Assembly (NCBI RefSeq): GCF_001695625.1
Contig: NZ_MBPN01000005.1
Location: 37,724 to 101,723, forward strand
Reading direction: 5' to 3'
Length of the DNA stretch: 64,000 nucleotides
From: Pseudomonas defluvii
Lineage (GTDB): Bacteria > Pseudomonadota > Gammaproteobacteria > Pseudomonadales > Pseudomonadaceae
Shown here: piece by piece, positions 8,424 to 15,625 of the stretch
Layout: each line of letters begins with the position of its first letter
Numbering within the stretch: the first letter of the stretch is position 1
Translations under genes and position numbers: made by a program
Notes under the pieces: model-generated
Database searches by the model: none
Seen by the model: only the letters and a program-made list of their open reading frames with translations
Told to the model about the DNA's origin: nothing

Positions 8424-9752
8424 TTGAACGAGCTACAGCCGTCCCCTGCGTTACGCCCCTCGGCCTGTCCGGGGTTGTGGCGCATCGTCCAGGCGCTGGA
8501 TGGCGGTATTTCCCGGATCAAGCTCAATGGCGGCGAAATCAGTGCCGGCCAGGCTGATGCGGTGGCCGAGGCGGCCGAGCGTTTTGCCATCGGAGTGATC
8601 GAGCTGACCAACCGCAGCAACCTGCAGATTCGCGGCATCGGCACCGAGCGCGACGCGTTGATTGCCTGTTTGCTCGCGGCGGGCCTGGGGCCGACCCAGA
8701 TGGCCGGTGATGATGTGCGCAACCTGATGCTCAGCCCAACGGCGGGCCTGGACCGCGCCATGCTGTTCGATACCCGGCCATTGGCCCGGCAGATTCTCGA
8801 TTCGTTGCAAAGCAGCCCACGTTTTCAGCAACTCTCACCCAAGTTCGCCGTGCAGCTGGATGGCGGTGAAGCGATGGCCATGCTCCGTCACCCTCATGAC
8901 CTGTGGCTATCGGCACTGAGCCTGGAAGGTCAGCCCTGGCTGGCATTCGGGCTGGCAGGGTGCCCGAGTGAGGACGGCGCATTGGGCGCGGTGCCGTTGG
9001 CACAAGGGCATGCGCTGGTGCTGGCGGTACTGAACACCTTTCTTGATCTGGCTTCGCCTGAGCAGGCGCGTATGCGCCAGTTGTTGGCGACAATGGACGT
9101 GGAGGCGTTCGTTGCCCGTTTGCCCCTGACGCTACGGCGCGATGTTGCCGTTCGCCAGTGGCGCAGGGGCGTGGGTGACCTTGCCCAGCCGCTGGGAGTC
9201 TACCCACAGCTTCAGCCTGATCATGCGGCCGTCTGTGCAGTGGCCCCATTGGGGCGGTTGAGTGTCGAGCAATTGCGTGGTGTTGCGCGGCTTGCGCGCG
9301 AGTGGGGTGACGGTAGCTTGCGCATGACGCCGTGGCAGGGTGTGCTGTTGCCGAACGTCGCCGTGGAGCAGGCCTCGGCGGCCGTGGCCGGTTTGAGCGC
9401 ATTGGGGTTGCTGTGTGACGTGCGTGAACCCTTGGCCCGACTGGTCGCGTGCACCGGTTCGACGGGCTGCGCCAAGGCGCTGTCCGACACCAAGGGCGAT
9501 GCCCAGCGGCTGGCCCCGCTGCTGTCCCGATCGGGAGCGCTTGGTGCTGTTCACCTCAGCGGCTGCCAGCGCTCCTGTGCCATGGCCCATGCCGCGCCAG
9601 CCACGCTGCTGGCCGTGGGCCCCGGTCATTACGACCTGTATTTTCACGACCCGGCGCAGCCGGGCCTGGGCGTCCTCAGCGGGCGCAATCTGACAATAGA
9701 AGAAGCGGGCGTTTATCTGGACACCCGCTTATGGAGCAACATCGATGATTGA
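8424..9752 (+). CDS. cobG: CobG, precorrin-3B synthase
   Basis: A 442-residue oxygen-dependent monooxygenase that converts precorrin-3A to precorrin-3B, the step that marks the aerobic pathway. It is related to sulfite and nitrite reductases: two ferredoxin-like halves and a 4Fe-4S site. The cluster cysteines are visible as C343 and C349 (CTGSTGC) and C381 and C385 (CQRSC). The best start is a TTG at 8424, preceded by CGGGTGA; no in-frame ATG fits the conserved N-terminus. A TTG start may keep expression low. It opens the rightward operon and overlaps cobH by 8 bases. Confidence 0.93.
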   Translation: MNELQPSPALRPSACPGLWRIVQALDGGISRIKLNGGEISAGQADAVAEAAERFAIGVIELTNRSNLQIRGIGTERDALIACLLAAGLGPTQMAGDDVRNLMLSPTAGLDRAMLFDTRPLARQILDSLQSSPRFQQLSPKFAVQLDGGEAMAMLRHPHDLWLSALSLEGQPWLAFGLAGCPSEDGALGAVPLAQGHALVLAVLNTFLDLASPEQARMRQLLATMDVEAFVARLPLTLRRDVAVRQWRRGVGDLAQPLGVYPQLQPDHAAVCAVAPLGRLSVEQLRGVARLAREWGDGSLRMTPWQGVLLPNVAVEQASAAVAGLSALGLLCDVREPLARLVACTGSTGCAKALSDTKGDAQRLAPLLSRSGALGAVHLSGCQRSCAMAHAAPATLLAVGPGHYDLYFHDPAQPGLGVLSGRNLTIEEAGVYLDTRLWSNIDD

Positions 9753-10371
9753 TTACATCCGCGACGGCCAGGAGATTTATCGCAACTCCTTCGCCATCAT
9801 TCGCCAGGAAGCCCGTCTTGAGCGGATTCCGGCTGACCTGGAAAAGCTCGCGGTGCGGGTGATTCACGCGTGCGGCATGGTCGAGGTGGTTGATGCCCTG
9901 CGTTTCTCCCCGGGTGCGGGCAAGGCCGGGCGCGATGCGCTGGCGGCGGGTGCGCCGATTCTCTGTGATGCGCGGATGGTTGCCGAAGGCATTACCCGTG
10001 CGCGCCTGCCGGCTAACAACGAGGTGATCTGTACCCTCAAGGACGACAGCGTGCCGGACCTGGCCCGCGAGCTGGGCAACACCCGCTCGGCGGTGGCGCT
10101 GGAGCTGTGGCGCCCTTTCCTGGAAGGCAGTGTGGTGGTGATTGGCAATGCCCCCACCGCCTTGTTCTACCTGTTGGAAATGATTGATGCCGGGGCGCCC
10201 AAGCCCGCGCTGATCCTGGGGTTCCCGGTGGGCTTTGTCGGTGCTGCCGAGTCCAAGGCCATGCTCGCCGCTGATAGCCGTGGCGTGCCGTTTGTGATCG
10301 TCGAAGGCCGCCGTGGCGGCAGCGCCATGGCCGCAGCGGCGGTCAACGCCCTGGCCACGGAGGTGGAGTGA
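9745..10371 (+). CDS. cobH: CobH, precorrin-8X methylmutase
   Basis: A 208-residue enzyme that moves the methyl group from C-11 to C-12, turning precorrin-8X into hydrogenobyrinate. The [10 protein letters not shown] segment near residue 40 carries the catalytic histidine of the family, and [12 protein letters not shown] with [13 protein letters not shown] further on is highly conserved. Length fits CobH/CbiC exactly. Start overlaps the cobG stop by 8 bases and the stop overlaps the cobI start (TGATG), so translation is probably coupled. Confidence 0.96.
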   Translation: MIDYIRDGQEIYRNSFAIIRQEARLERIPADLEKLAVRVIHACGMVEVVDALRFSPGAGKAGRDALAAGAPILCDARMVAEGITRARLPANNEVICTLKDDSVPDLARELGNTRSAVALELWRPFLEGSVVVIGNAPTALFYLLEMIDAGAPKPALILGFPVGFVGAAESKAMLAADSRGVPFVIVEGRRGGSAMAAAAVNALATEVE

Positions 10372-11102
10372 TGCAGGCTCGTGGACGTTTGCTTGGCCTG
10401 GGCGTCGGCCCGGGTGATCCGGAGCTGATCACCGTCAAGGCCTTGCGCCTGCTGCGCGAGGCGCCGGTGGTGGCGTACTTTGTTGCCAAGGGTAAGCGTG
10501 GCAACGCATTCGGCATTATCGAAGCGCATTTGCAGGATGCCCAGACCCTGTTGCCACTGGTCTATCCGGTGACCACCGAAGCACTGCCAGCGCCATTGTC
10601 CTATGAGCAGGTCATCAGCGATTTCTACGATCAGGCCAGCCTTGACGTGGCGGCGCACCTGGATGCCGGTCGCGATGTGGCAGTGATCTGCGAAGGCGAT
10701 CCGTTCTTCTACGGCTCATACATGTACCTGCACGACCGCCTTGCCGAGCGTTACGACGCACAGGTGGTGCCGGGTGTCTGCTCGATGCTGGGCGGTGCTT
10801 CTGTGTTGGGCGCGCCGCTGGTGTATCGCAACCAGAGCCTGTCGGTTCTCTCGGGCGTGTTGCCACACGAAGAACTCAAGCGCCGCCTGGCCGATGCCGA
10901 TGCGGCAGTGATCATGAAGCTGGGGCGCAACTTCCCCAAGGTCCGTCAGGTGCTGAGCGAACTGGGGCTGGCCGAGCGTGCGTTGTATGTCGAGCGGGCG
11001 ACCATGGCCAATCAGAAGATCGTCGCGCTGGATGAGGTCGACCCGCAATCGTCACCTTATTTCTCGCTGATTATCGTGCCGGGTGAGAGGTGGCAAGGGT
11101 GA
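10371..11102 (+). CDS. cobI: CobI, precorrin-2 C20-methyltransferase
   Basis: A 243-residue SAM-dependent tetrapyrrole methylase that makes precorrin-3A from precorrin-2, the first dedicated step of the cobalamin branch. The N-terminal [16 protein letters not shown] loop, the [15 protein letters not shown] motif near residue 105 and the [14 protein letters not shown] stretch are typical. A GTG at 10368 is an alternative start; the ATG at 10371 lies 6 bases after GGAGGT and is preferred. The stop overlaps the cobJ ATG (TGATG). Confidence 0.95.
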   Translation: MQARGRLLGLGVGPGDPELITVKALRLLREAPVVAYFVAKGKRGNAFGIIEAHLQDAQTLLPLVYPVTTEALPAPLSYEQVISDFYDQASLDVAAHLDAGRDVAVICEGDPFFYGSYMYLHDRLAERYDAQVVPGVCSMLGGASVLGAPLVYRNQSLSVLSGVLPHEELKRRLADADAAVIMKLGRNFPKVRQVLSELGLAERALYVERATMANQKIVALDEVDPQSSPYFSLIIVPGERWQG

Positions 11103-12802
11103 TGGCGCGCAAGGCTCCGGCCATCGTGATTCTCGGCAAGGGCAGCCTGGCCACTGCCCGGAAAATCCAGCAGGTGTATCCCGACGCCCTTATCCATGGC
11201 CTCGCGGGCCGGGTCGAGGGTGCCGACCTGAGTTATCAGGCGTTCGGCCAGACCCTGCGCCAGCTGTATCAGCAGGACACGCCGATTATCGCCCTGTGCG
11301 CCGCTGGTATTGTCATCCGTACCTTGGCCGACCTGTTGCTGGAGAAGGGCGCTGAGCCTCCGGTGCTGGCCGTGGCCGAAGATGGTAGCGCCGTGGTGCC
11401 GTTGCTGGGGGGGCTGGGTGGCGTCAACGTAATGGCCCGTGAAATTGCCGCCGGCCTGGGCGTCGCGGCGGCGATCACCACCAGTGGAGAATTGCGCTTT
11501 GGCACCTGCCTGCTCAACCCGCCCAGTGGTTATGCCTTGGCTGATCTTGAGCTGGGTAAGCGCTTTGTCTCCGACCTGCTGGCTGGTGAGCCGGTGCGTA
11601 TTGAAGGGGCTGCGCCTTGGTTGGCTCAAGCCCAACTGCCGCACGATGAACAGGCGCAGCGTTCGATCCATGTCGGCTGTGAAGCCCGTGAGCCTTCGCC
11701 CCATGAGCTGTTGATCCATCCGCGCTGCGTATTGGTGGCAATCAGCGCAACAGTGCCGGAACCGGCTCAGGCCGTGCGCGCTGCCCTGCAGGCGGCGAAG
11801 ATCGCGGAGCCCGCGCTGGCCTGCCTGTTGGCGGCAGACAGCGAGATGAGCAGCCCGGCGCTGCGTGATGCCGCGGCTGAGTTGGGCGTTGCCTTGCGTT
11901 TCGCCCCGGCGGCTGACAGTGTTGTGGCACTGGCGGCACAGGCCCTGCCTCAACTGCTGCTGCCTCAGGCGATGGGTGACGGCATTGCGATTGCCGTGGC
12001 CAGTCAGCCTATCGACGTTCAGTCGATAGGCCGTGCCCGTGGTCGACTGGCGGTGATTGGCCTGGGGCCAGGTGCTGCGCAGTTCATGGTGCCGGCGGTC
12101 AAGGCCGAGTTGGCCCGCGCCAACGATGTGCTGGGGTACGAGACCTACGTGCGTATGGCCGGCCCGTTCCGCGACGATCAGGTGCTGCATTGCACCGATA
12201 ACCGCGAAGAGATGCAGCGCGCGCGTCACGCGTTCGAGTTGGCGGTCCAGGGCCGTTCGGTGGTGGTGGTATCGTCGGGTGACCCCGGCGTGTTCGCCAT
12301 GGCCTCAGCGGTACTGGAAGCCCTTCATGAGTCAGACGACCCGGCCTGGCATGCGGTTGACCTGGAGATCCTGCCGGGGGTTTCAGCCTCGCTGGCCACC
12401 GCCGCTCAAGCGGGTGCGCCATTGGGCCATGACTTCTGTGTGCTGTCGCTGTCGGACAACCTCAAGCCGTGGTCGATTATCGAGAAACGCCTCGACCTGG
12501 CGGCTCAGGCAGACCTGGCGCTGGCTTTCTATAACCCGATTTCGCGTTCGCGGCCTTGGCAACTGGGGCGTGCCCTGGAAATCGTACGTCAGCACCGTAC
12601 GGCGCAGACGCCTGTAGTCCTTGGCCGTGATATCGGTAGGCCGGGGCAAACATTGCGCGCCATCACCCTCGGGGAGCTGACCCCTGAGCAGGTGGACATG
12701 CGCACCATGGTGTTGGTGGGGTCGTCCACCACCTGCGTGTTCCCTCGTCCTGAGGGCGGCCAATGGGTGTACACGCCACGCTGGTACCCCGAGCAAGGCT
12801 GA
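11102..12802 (+). CDS. cobJ: CbiG-CobJ fusion, precorrin-3B C17-methyltransferase
   Basis: A 566-residue protein, more than twice the length of a single CobJ. Residues about 1-310 resemble CbiG/CobE: an N-terminal part with IIALCAAGIVIRTLA and a C-terminal part with CLLAADSE. Residues about 325-566 are the CobJ tetrapyrrole methylase, starting at LAVIGLGPGAAQFM and including VVVSSGDPGVFAMAS and ALAFYNPISRSR. CobJ methylates C-17 with ring contraction; CbiG opens the delta-lactone in the anaerobic route and CobE has an unclear aerobic role. From memory the same fusion occurs in P. aeruginosa. A GTG at 11090 is an alternative start; the ATG at 11102 overlaps the cobI stop. It ends the rightward cob operon. 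Confidence 0.93.
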   Translation: MARKAPAIVILGKGSLATARKIQQVYPDALIHGLAGRVEGADLSYQAFGQTLRQLYQQDTPIIALCAAGIVIRTLADLLLEKGAEPPVLAVAEDGSAVVPLLGGLGGVNVMAREIAAGLGVAAAITTSGELRFGTCLLNPPSGYALADLELGKRFVSDLLAGEPVRIEGAAPWLAQAQLPHDEQAQRSIHVGCEAREPSPHELLIHPRCVLVAISATVPEPAQAVRAALQAAKIAEPALACLLAADSEMSSPALRDAAAELGVALRFAPAADSVVALAAQALPQLLLPQAMGDGIAIAVASQPIDVQSIGRARGRLAVIGLGPGAAQFMVPAVKAELARANDVLGYETYVRMAGPFRDDQVLHCTDNREEMQRARHAFELAVQGRSVVVVSSGDPGVFAMASAVLEALHESDDPAWHAVDLEILPGVSASLATAAQAGAPLGHDFCVLSLSDNLKPWSIIEKRLDLAAQADLALAFYNPISRSRPWQLGRALEIVRQHRTAQTPVVLGRDIGRPGQTLRAITLGELTPEQVDMRTMVLVGSSTTCVFPRPEGGQWVYTPRWYPEQG

Positions 12803-12860
12803 TCCTGCTGAGGAAAGTTTTCGCTCCTGACCCGCCATCGGCTGTTTGAGTAGTGTGATC

Positions 12861-12886
12861 GGGAAATCCCAATGAAGGGGTTTCCC
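12861..12886 (+). promoter_or_regulatory. Hairpin in the leader of the three-gene cassette
   Basis: Arms GGGAAATCCC and GGGGTTTCCC enclose the loop AATGAA, giving a 10-pair RNA stem with one G-U pair. It lies between the cobJ stop and the first gene of the unknown cassette, 24 bases before its ATG. No T run follows, so it is either a leader structure or an operator rather than a clear terminator. Confidence 0.4.
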
Positions 12887-12910
12887 AATCAAGACAAGGA
12901 CTATTCAATC

Positions 12911-13603
12911 ATGAGCGATAAAAACGAATTACTGAGCATCGATTCTGCAGCGGTAGTGGAAAGTTCGCTGGTTGCATTCGGCGCCGGCATCTCCCTGCAA
13001 AGCCGTAATGACGCCAAAAACGCTTACCTGTTTGCCTCGCTGGCGAGCAACAAACTGTTTGACCCGACGACTCAGGGAGAGGCCTGGTTCAATCAGTTCC
13101 TGAAGGTCATGCAAGATTGTGGCTGGGTAACTGCGCATCGCACCTACGAAAAGGAAACGACCTCCGGTCAGTCGATCAAGCTCTCGAACGTGGTGGTCAA
13201 GGCTGTCCAGGCAGCCGCTGCTGCTGCAGTACCGGGTGCCCCAGCGGTAGCGGTACTCGGGGATCTGGCGCGCAAGGCGATTGGTGGCCTGCCCAAAAGC
13301 GATCAGGCCTTGTCGCTGTTCAAGCGTAACGTGAACCAAAAGGCGGCTGCGGTTGTGGGTGTGGCTTCGTGCATCGAGACCGCCGATGGTGAGGTGGTCA
13401 TGGCCATGGGTGCCATTCAGCGTCGAGCCTCCACTCATGATGTGGATGTGCTGTTTTTTGACTGGGATTCGGCTTCTTCCGAAACCTATAAAGGCACTGC
13501 GGCACTGTCCTTCAACAAGGTGATCTATGATCGCGTGCGTGCGCGCATCGAGCAGCAACTGGGTGATCGTGCGCTGGCCAAGATCCTGGACTACGACATC
13601 TGA
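12911..13603 (+). CDS. Unknown protein A of a paralogous three-gene cassette
   Basis: I do not recognise this 230-residue protein. There is no signal peptide or membrane anchor, but an alanine-rich hydrophobic run lies near residues 98-118. Residues 31-72 read as two helices: R32 and A35, then LFASLASNK, then WFNQFLKVMQDCGW. The same pattern occurs in the next two genes. A second shared element is ALSLF (residues 133-137) followed by predicted beta strands (residues 147-200) and a final helix (residues 210-225). The longer frame from 12872 crosses the leader hairpin; the ATG at 12911 has AAGGA 10 bases upstream. It is the first gene after cobJ, and a hairpin separates it from protein B. Confidence 0.75.
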   Translation: MSDKNELLSIDSAAVVESSLVAFGAGISLQSRNDAKNAYLFASLASNKLFDPTTQGEAWFNQFLKVMQDCGWVTAHRTYEKETTSGQSIKLSNVVVKAVQAAAAAAVPGAPAVAVLGDLARKAIGGLPKSDQALSLFKRNVNQKAAAVVGVASCIETADGEVVMAMGAIQRRASTHDVDVLFFDWDSASSETYKGTAALSFNKVIYDRVRARIEQQLGDRALAKILDYDI

Positions 13604-13618
13604 CGATATGTCGTCGGC

Positions 13619-13645
13619 GAGATGAGCCGCTGTTCGGCTCATCTC
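13619..13645 (+). terminator. Strong hairpin between cassette genes A and B
   Basis: Perfect 10-base arms GAGATGAGCC and GGCTCATCTC around a 7-base loop, starting 16 bases after the stop of gene A and ending 33 bases before gene B. No T tract follows. It may act as a partial terminator or as a 3' stabiliser that raises expression of gene A over B and C. Confidence 0.55.
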
Positions 13646-13678
13646 TGCACGGGAGACTATCCAGACGAGGAGGTGAGC

Positions 13679-14383
13679 ATGGATGTTGACGGTTATACCC
13701 TTTGGATCAACGGCGGCAGCCTGTTGTTTGTAGCGCCACAGGTTGAGGGCGCTGAGCGGCAGGCGGTACTGGATTCGCACCTGTACGCACAATTGCTGGC
13801 AAACAAGCGCGCAGGCTCGCGCTTTACTGAACATAAGGCGTGGTATCGCGCGTATCGGACAGCCCTGACGGATCGCGGCTGGTTACTGACACAGCAGCAT
13901 CAAACGGTAGAAACGGTTTCGGCGCTAGCGCCCATCGCGCCTGTTCAACCGATTCAGGCACAACTTGCCAGCCAGTACCCAGCGTTCCATGAGGTGCTGG
14001 CGAAAGGTGTCGAGGCCATGCGCCAAGCGTCGGACCTACAGGGTTTGGACGCGCTGCGCCAGCAGGTCGTGCAACCACTTGAGGCCAGCACGGTTACCCG
14101 TATAGCGCTGGAGGTTGGTGTGGTTCAGACGGGGCCCGTCGTGTTGTTCAACAGCGTTGTCCTGGACACGGAGCAGGTGCCTGGCGAGCATTGGCTGGTT
14201 GAGCCGCTGGCGGCCCAGTCGCTGACTGGCGAGACCCGCCTTCAGGGGTTTCATGCCCAGTTGGAGTTGCGTCTCTATGAGCCTTATCGCCAGAAACTTG
14301 AGTGTTTGATGGCCGATAAGCGCCAAGTGTTCCCGTACACCCGCAAGGTTGAATCCATTCAAGGAGCGATCACTCATGGATAA
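13679..14383 (+). CDS. Unknown protein B of the paralogous cassette
   Basis: Function unknown; 234 residues, no export signal. The N-terminal half repeats the pattern of protein A: R27 and A29, then LYAQLLANK (residues 35-43), then WYRAYRTALTDRGW (residues 55-68). The middle (about residues 75-135) is Gln- and Ala-rich and probably helical. The C-terminal part has alternating hydrophobic strands (IALEVGVVQTGPVVLFNSVVL) and ends with a helix (LRLYEPYRQKLECLM). It lacks the ALSLF element and is the most divergent of the three. GAGGAGG precedes the ATG at 13679 and is a strong ribosome site; an upstream in-frame ATG at 13622 lies inside the hairpin and is rejected. The stop overlaps gene C by 8 bases, implying coupled translation. 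Confidence 0.72.
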   Translation: MDVDGYTLWINGGSLLFVAPQVEGAERQAVLDSHLYAQLLANKRAGSRFTEHKAWYRAYRTALTDRGWLLTQQHQTVETVSALAPIAPVQPIQAQLASQYPAFHEVLAKGVEAMRQASDLQGLDALRQQVVQPLEASTVTRIALEVGVVQTGPVVLFNSVVLDTEQVPGEHWLVEPLAAQSLTGETRLQGFHAQLELRLYEPYRQKLECLMADKRQVFPYTRKVESIQGAITHG

Positions 14384-15008
14384 CATTCAAGCATCGGTGG
14401 TGGGGGCCAGTGTGGTTTCGTTTCTGCCGGGTGTGCCTGCCCAGCAGCGGGAGTCTGTGCAGTTGGCAACCCTGTTTGCACAGCGTGCAGCCTTGAGTGC
14501 CTATAAGGATGGTCAGGTGGAAGACTGGTACAGCTACTATAAGAACCAGTTGAAGTACTTTGGCTGGGATGCGACCCCGGCCGACGCGACGTATCGCCCT
14601 GACCCGAGTCGACAGCGCGTAGTCGATCAGGCGCTGGAAAAGATTTCCCAGGTGGCCGGAAGGCCTTATGCCGAGGCGAGTCGGCGTTCGCTTGAAGCGC
14701 TGGAAAAGAACGGCAACGCCTTGTCGCTGTTCGAGAGCCGCTCAAGGAACCTTGACTATGCCTACTTCCAGCTAATCCCCTGTAGCCAGGGGGCTTCGGG
14801 CGTGGTCGACATGGTGCTGTACCATGAAACGCTCAACATCTCGGAGCAGAGCCGCGGTTTTCTGTTTCAATCGAGCAAAACTGTTTCATCCGCGCGGGCA
14901 GAACTGGTGCGCTTCAACACGCGCGGTTTCGAGCACACACACCGCGACAGGGTTTTGGCGAGGTTGAGTAGTGTCCTGCAGAAAGAAATCCTCAGCCTGG
15001 AACTCTAA
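14376..15008 (+). CDS. Unknown protein C of the paralogous cassette
   Basis: Function unknown; 210 residues, soluble by appearance. Shares with proteins A and B the pattern R25 and V28, LFAQRAALS (residues 33-41) and WYSYYKNQLKYFGW (residues 51-64). It also has NALSLFESRSR (from residue 114), matching ALSLFKRN of protein A. A strand-rich region follows, then a C-terminal helix of basic and hydrophobic residues. AAGGAGCG lies 8 bases before the ATG at 14376. Its last codons overlap the stop of marC, which reads in the opposite direction. Three adjacent divergent paralogues suggest subunits of one complex, but that is inference. Confidence 0.73.
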   Translation: MDNIQASVVGASVVSFLPGVPAQQRESVQLATLFAQRAALSAYKDGQVEDWYSYYKNQLKYFGWDATPADATYRPDPSRQRVVDQALEKISQVAGRPYAEASRRSLEALEKNGNALSLFESRSRNLDYAYFQLIPCSQGASGVVDMVLYHETLNISEQSRGFLFQSSKTVSSARAELVRFNTRGFEHTHRDRVLARLSSVLQKEILSLEL

Positions 15009-15601
15009 GGGAGTAGGTAGCCCTTTATCCCGGTAAAGATGATTTGCGCCGCCAGGGCGCAGACGAACAGCCCCATCAACCGGCTGACGATCTGCAGGCC
15101 CTGGTCGCCGAGCAGGCGTTCGATGCGGTTGGACAGGTAGAGCACCAGGCCGACCGTGAGGCTGGCTGCAGCGATACTGACGATGGCCAGCAGTTTGTCG
15201 TCCCAGTGCGGTTGACCAACCCCCATCACCAGCAGCGCACCGATGGTACCTGGGCCGACCGTCAGCGGTATGGTCAGTGGCACGATGGTGACGTCCTGCT
15301 GCACGCTGTCGGTCTGCACCGCAGACTTGCCCTGTGCCATGCCCAGTGCGGAAATGAACAGTACGCTGCCCGCACCAATGCGAAAGGCATCGGCGGTGAT
15401 ACCGAAGATGCCGAAGATTACCCGTCCGAACAGGTACAGCAGAACGCTGGAGACGAGCACGCCAATGGCGACTTTCCAGGCCAGGTGCTTGCGCTCCTTG
15501 CTGGAGTAGCCACGGGTCAGGCTGATGAAACAGGACAGAACAAAGAACGGGCTGTAGAGCACGAGCATTTTCAGGTAAACGCTGAACAACTCATGAAGCA
15601 T
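15005..15601 (-). CDS. MarC family inner-membrane protein
   Basis: A 198-residue protein with six predicted membrane segments, about residues 8-28, 42-64, 68-88, 106-130, 138-158 and 172-194. Conserved stretches include SPFFVLSCF near the start and VPLTIPLTVGPGTIGALL in the middle, typical of the MarC/YchE family (UPF0056). The family was once linked to multiple antibiotic resistance, but this was not confirmed and its substrate is unknown. It lies 24 bases downstream of retS on the same strand and ends tail-to-tail with cassette gene C, overlapping it by 4 bases. In related genomes I recall this gene lying directly next to cobJ. Confidence 0.9.
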   Translation of the reverse strand: MLHELFSVYLKMLVLYSPFFVLSCFISLTRGYSSKERKHLAWKVAIGVLVSSVLLYLFGRVIFGIFGITADAFRIGAGSVLFISALGMAQGKSAVQTDSVQQDVTIVPLTIPLTVGPGTIGALLVMGVGQPHWDDKLLAIVSIAAASLTVGLVLYLSNRIERLLGDQGLQIVSRLMGLFVCALAAQIIFTGIKGYLLP

Positions 15602-15625
15602 GGCGTGGGCTCGCGGCAGATGGAC

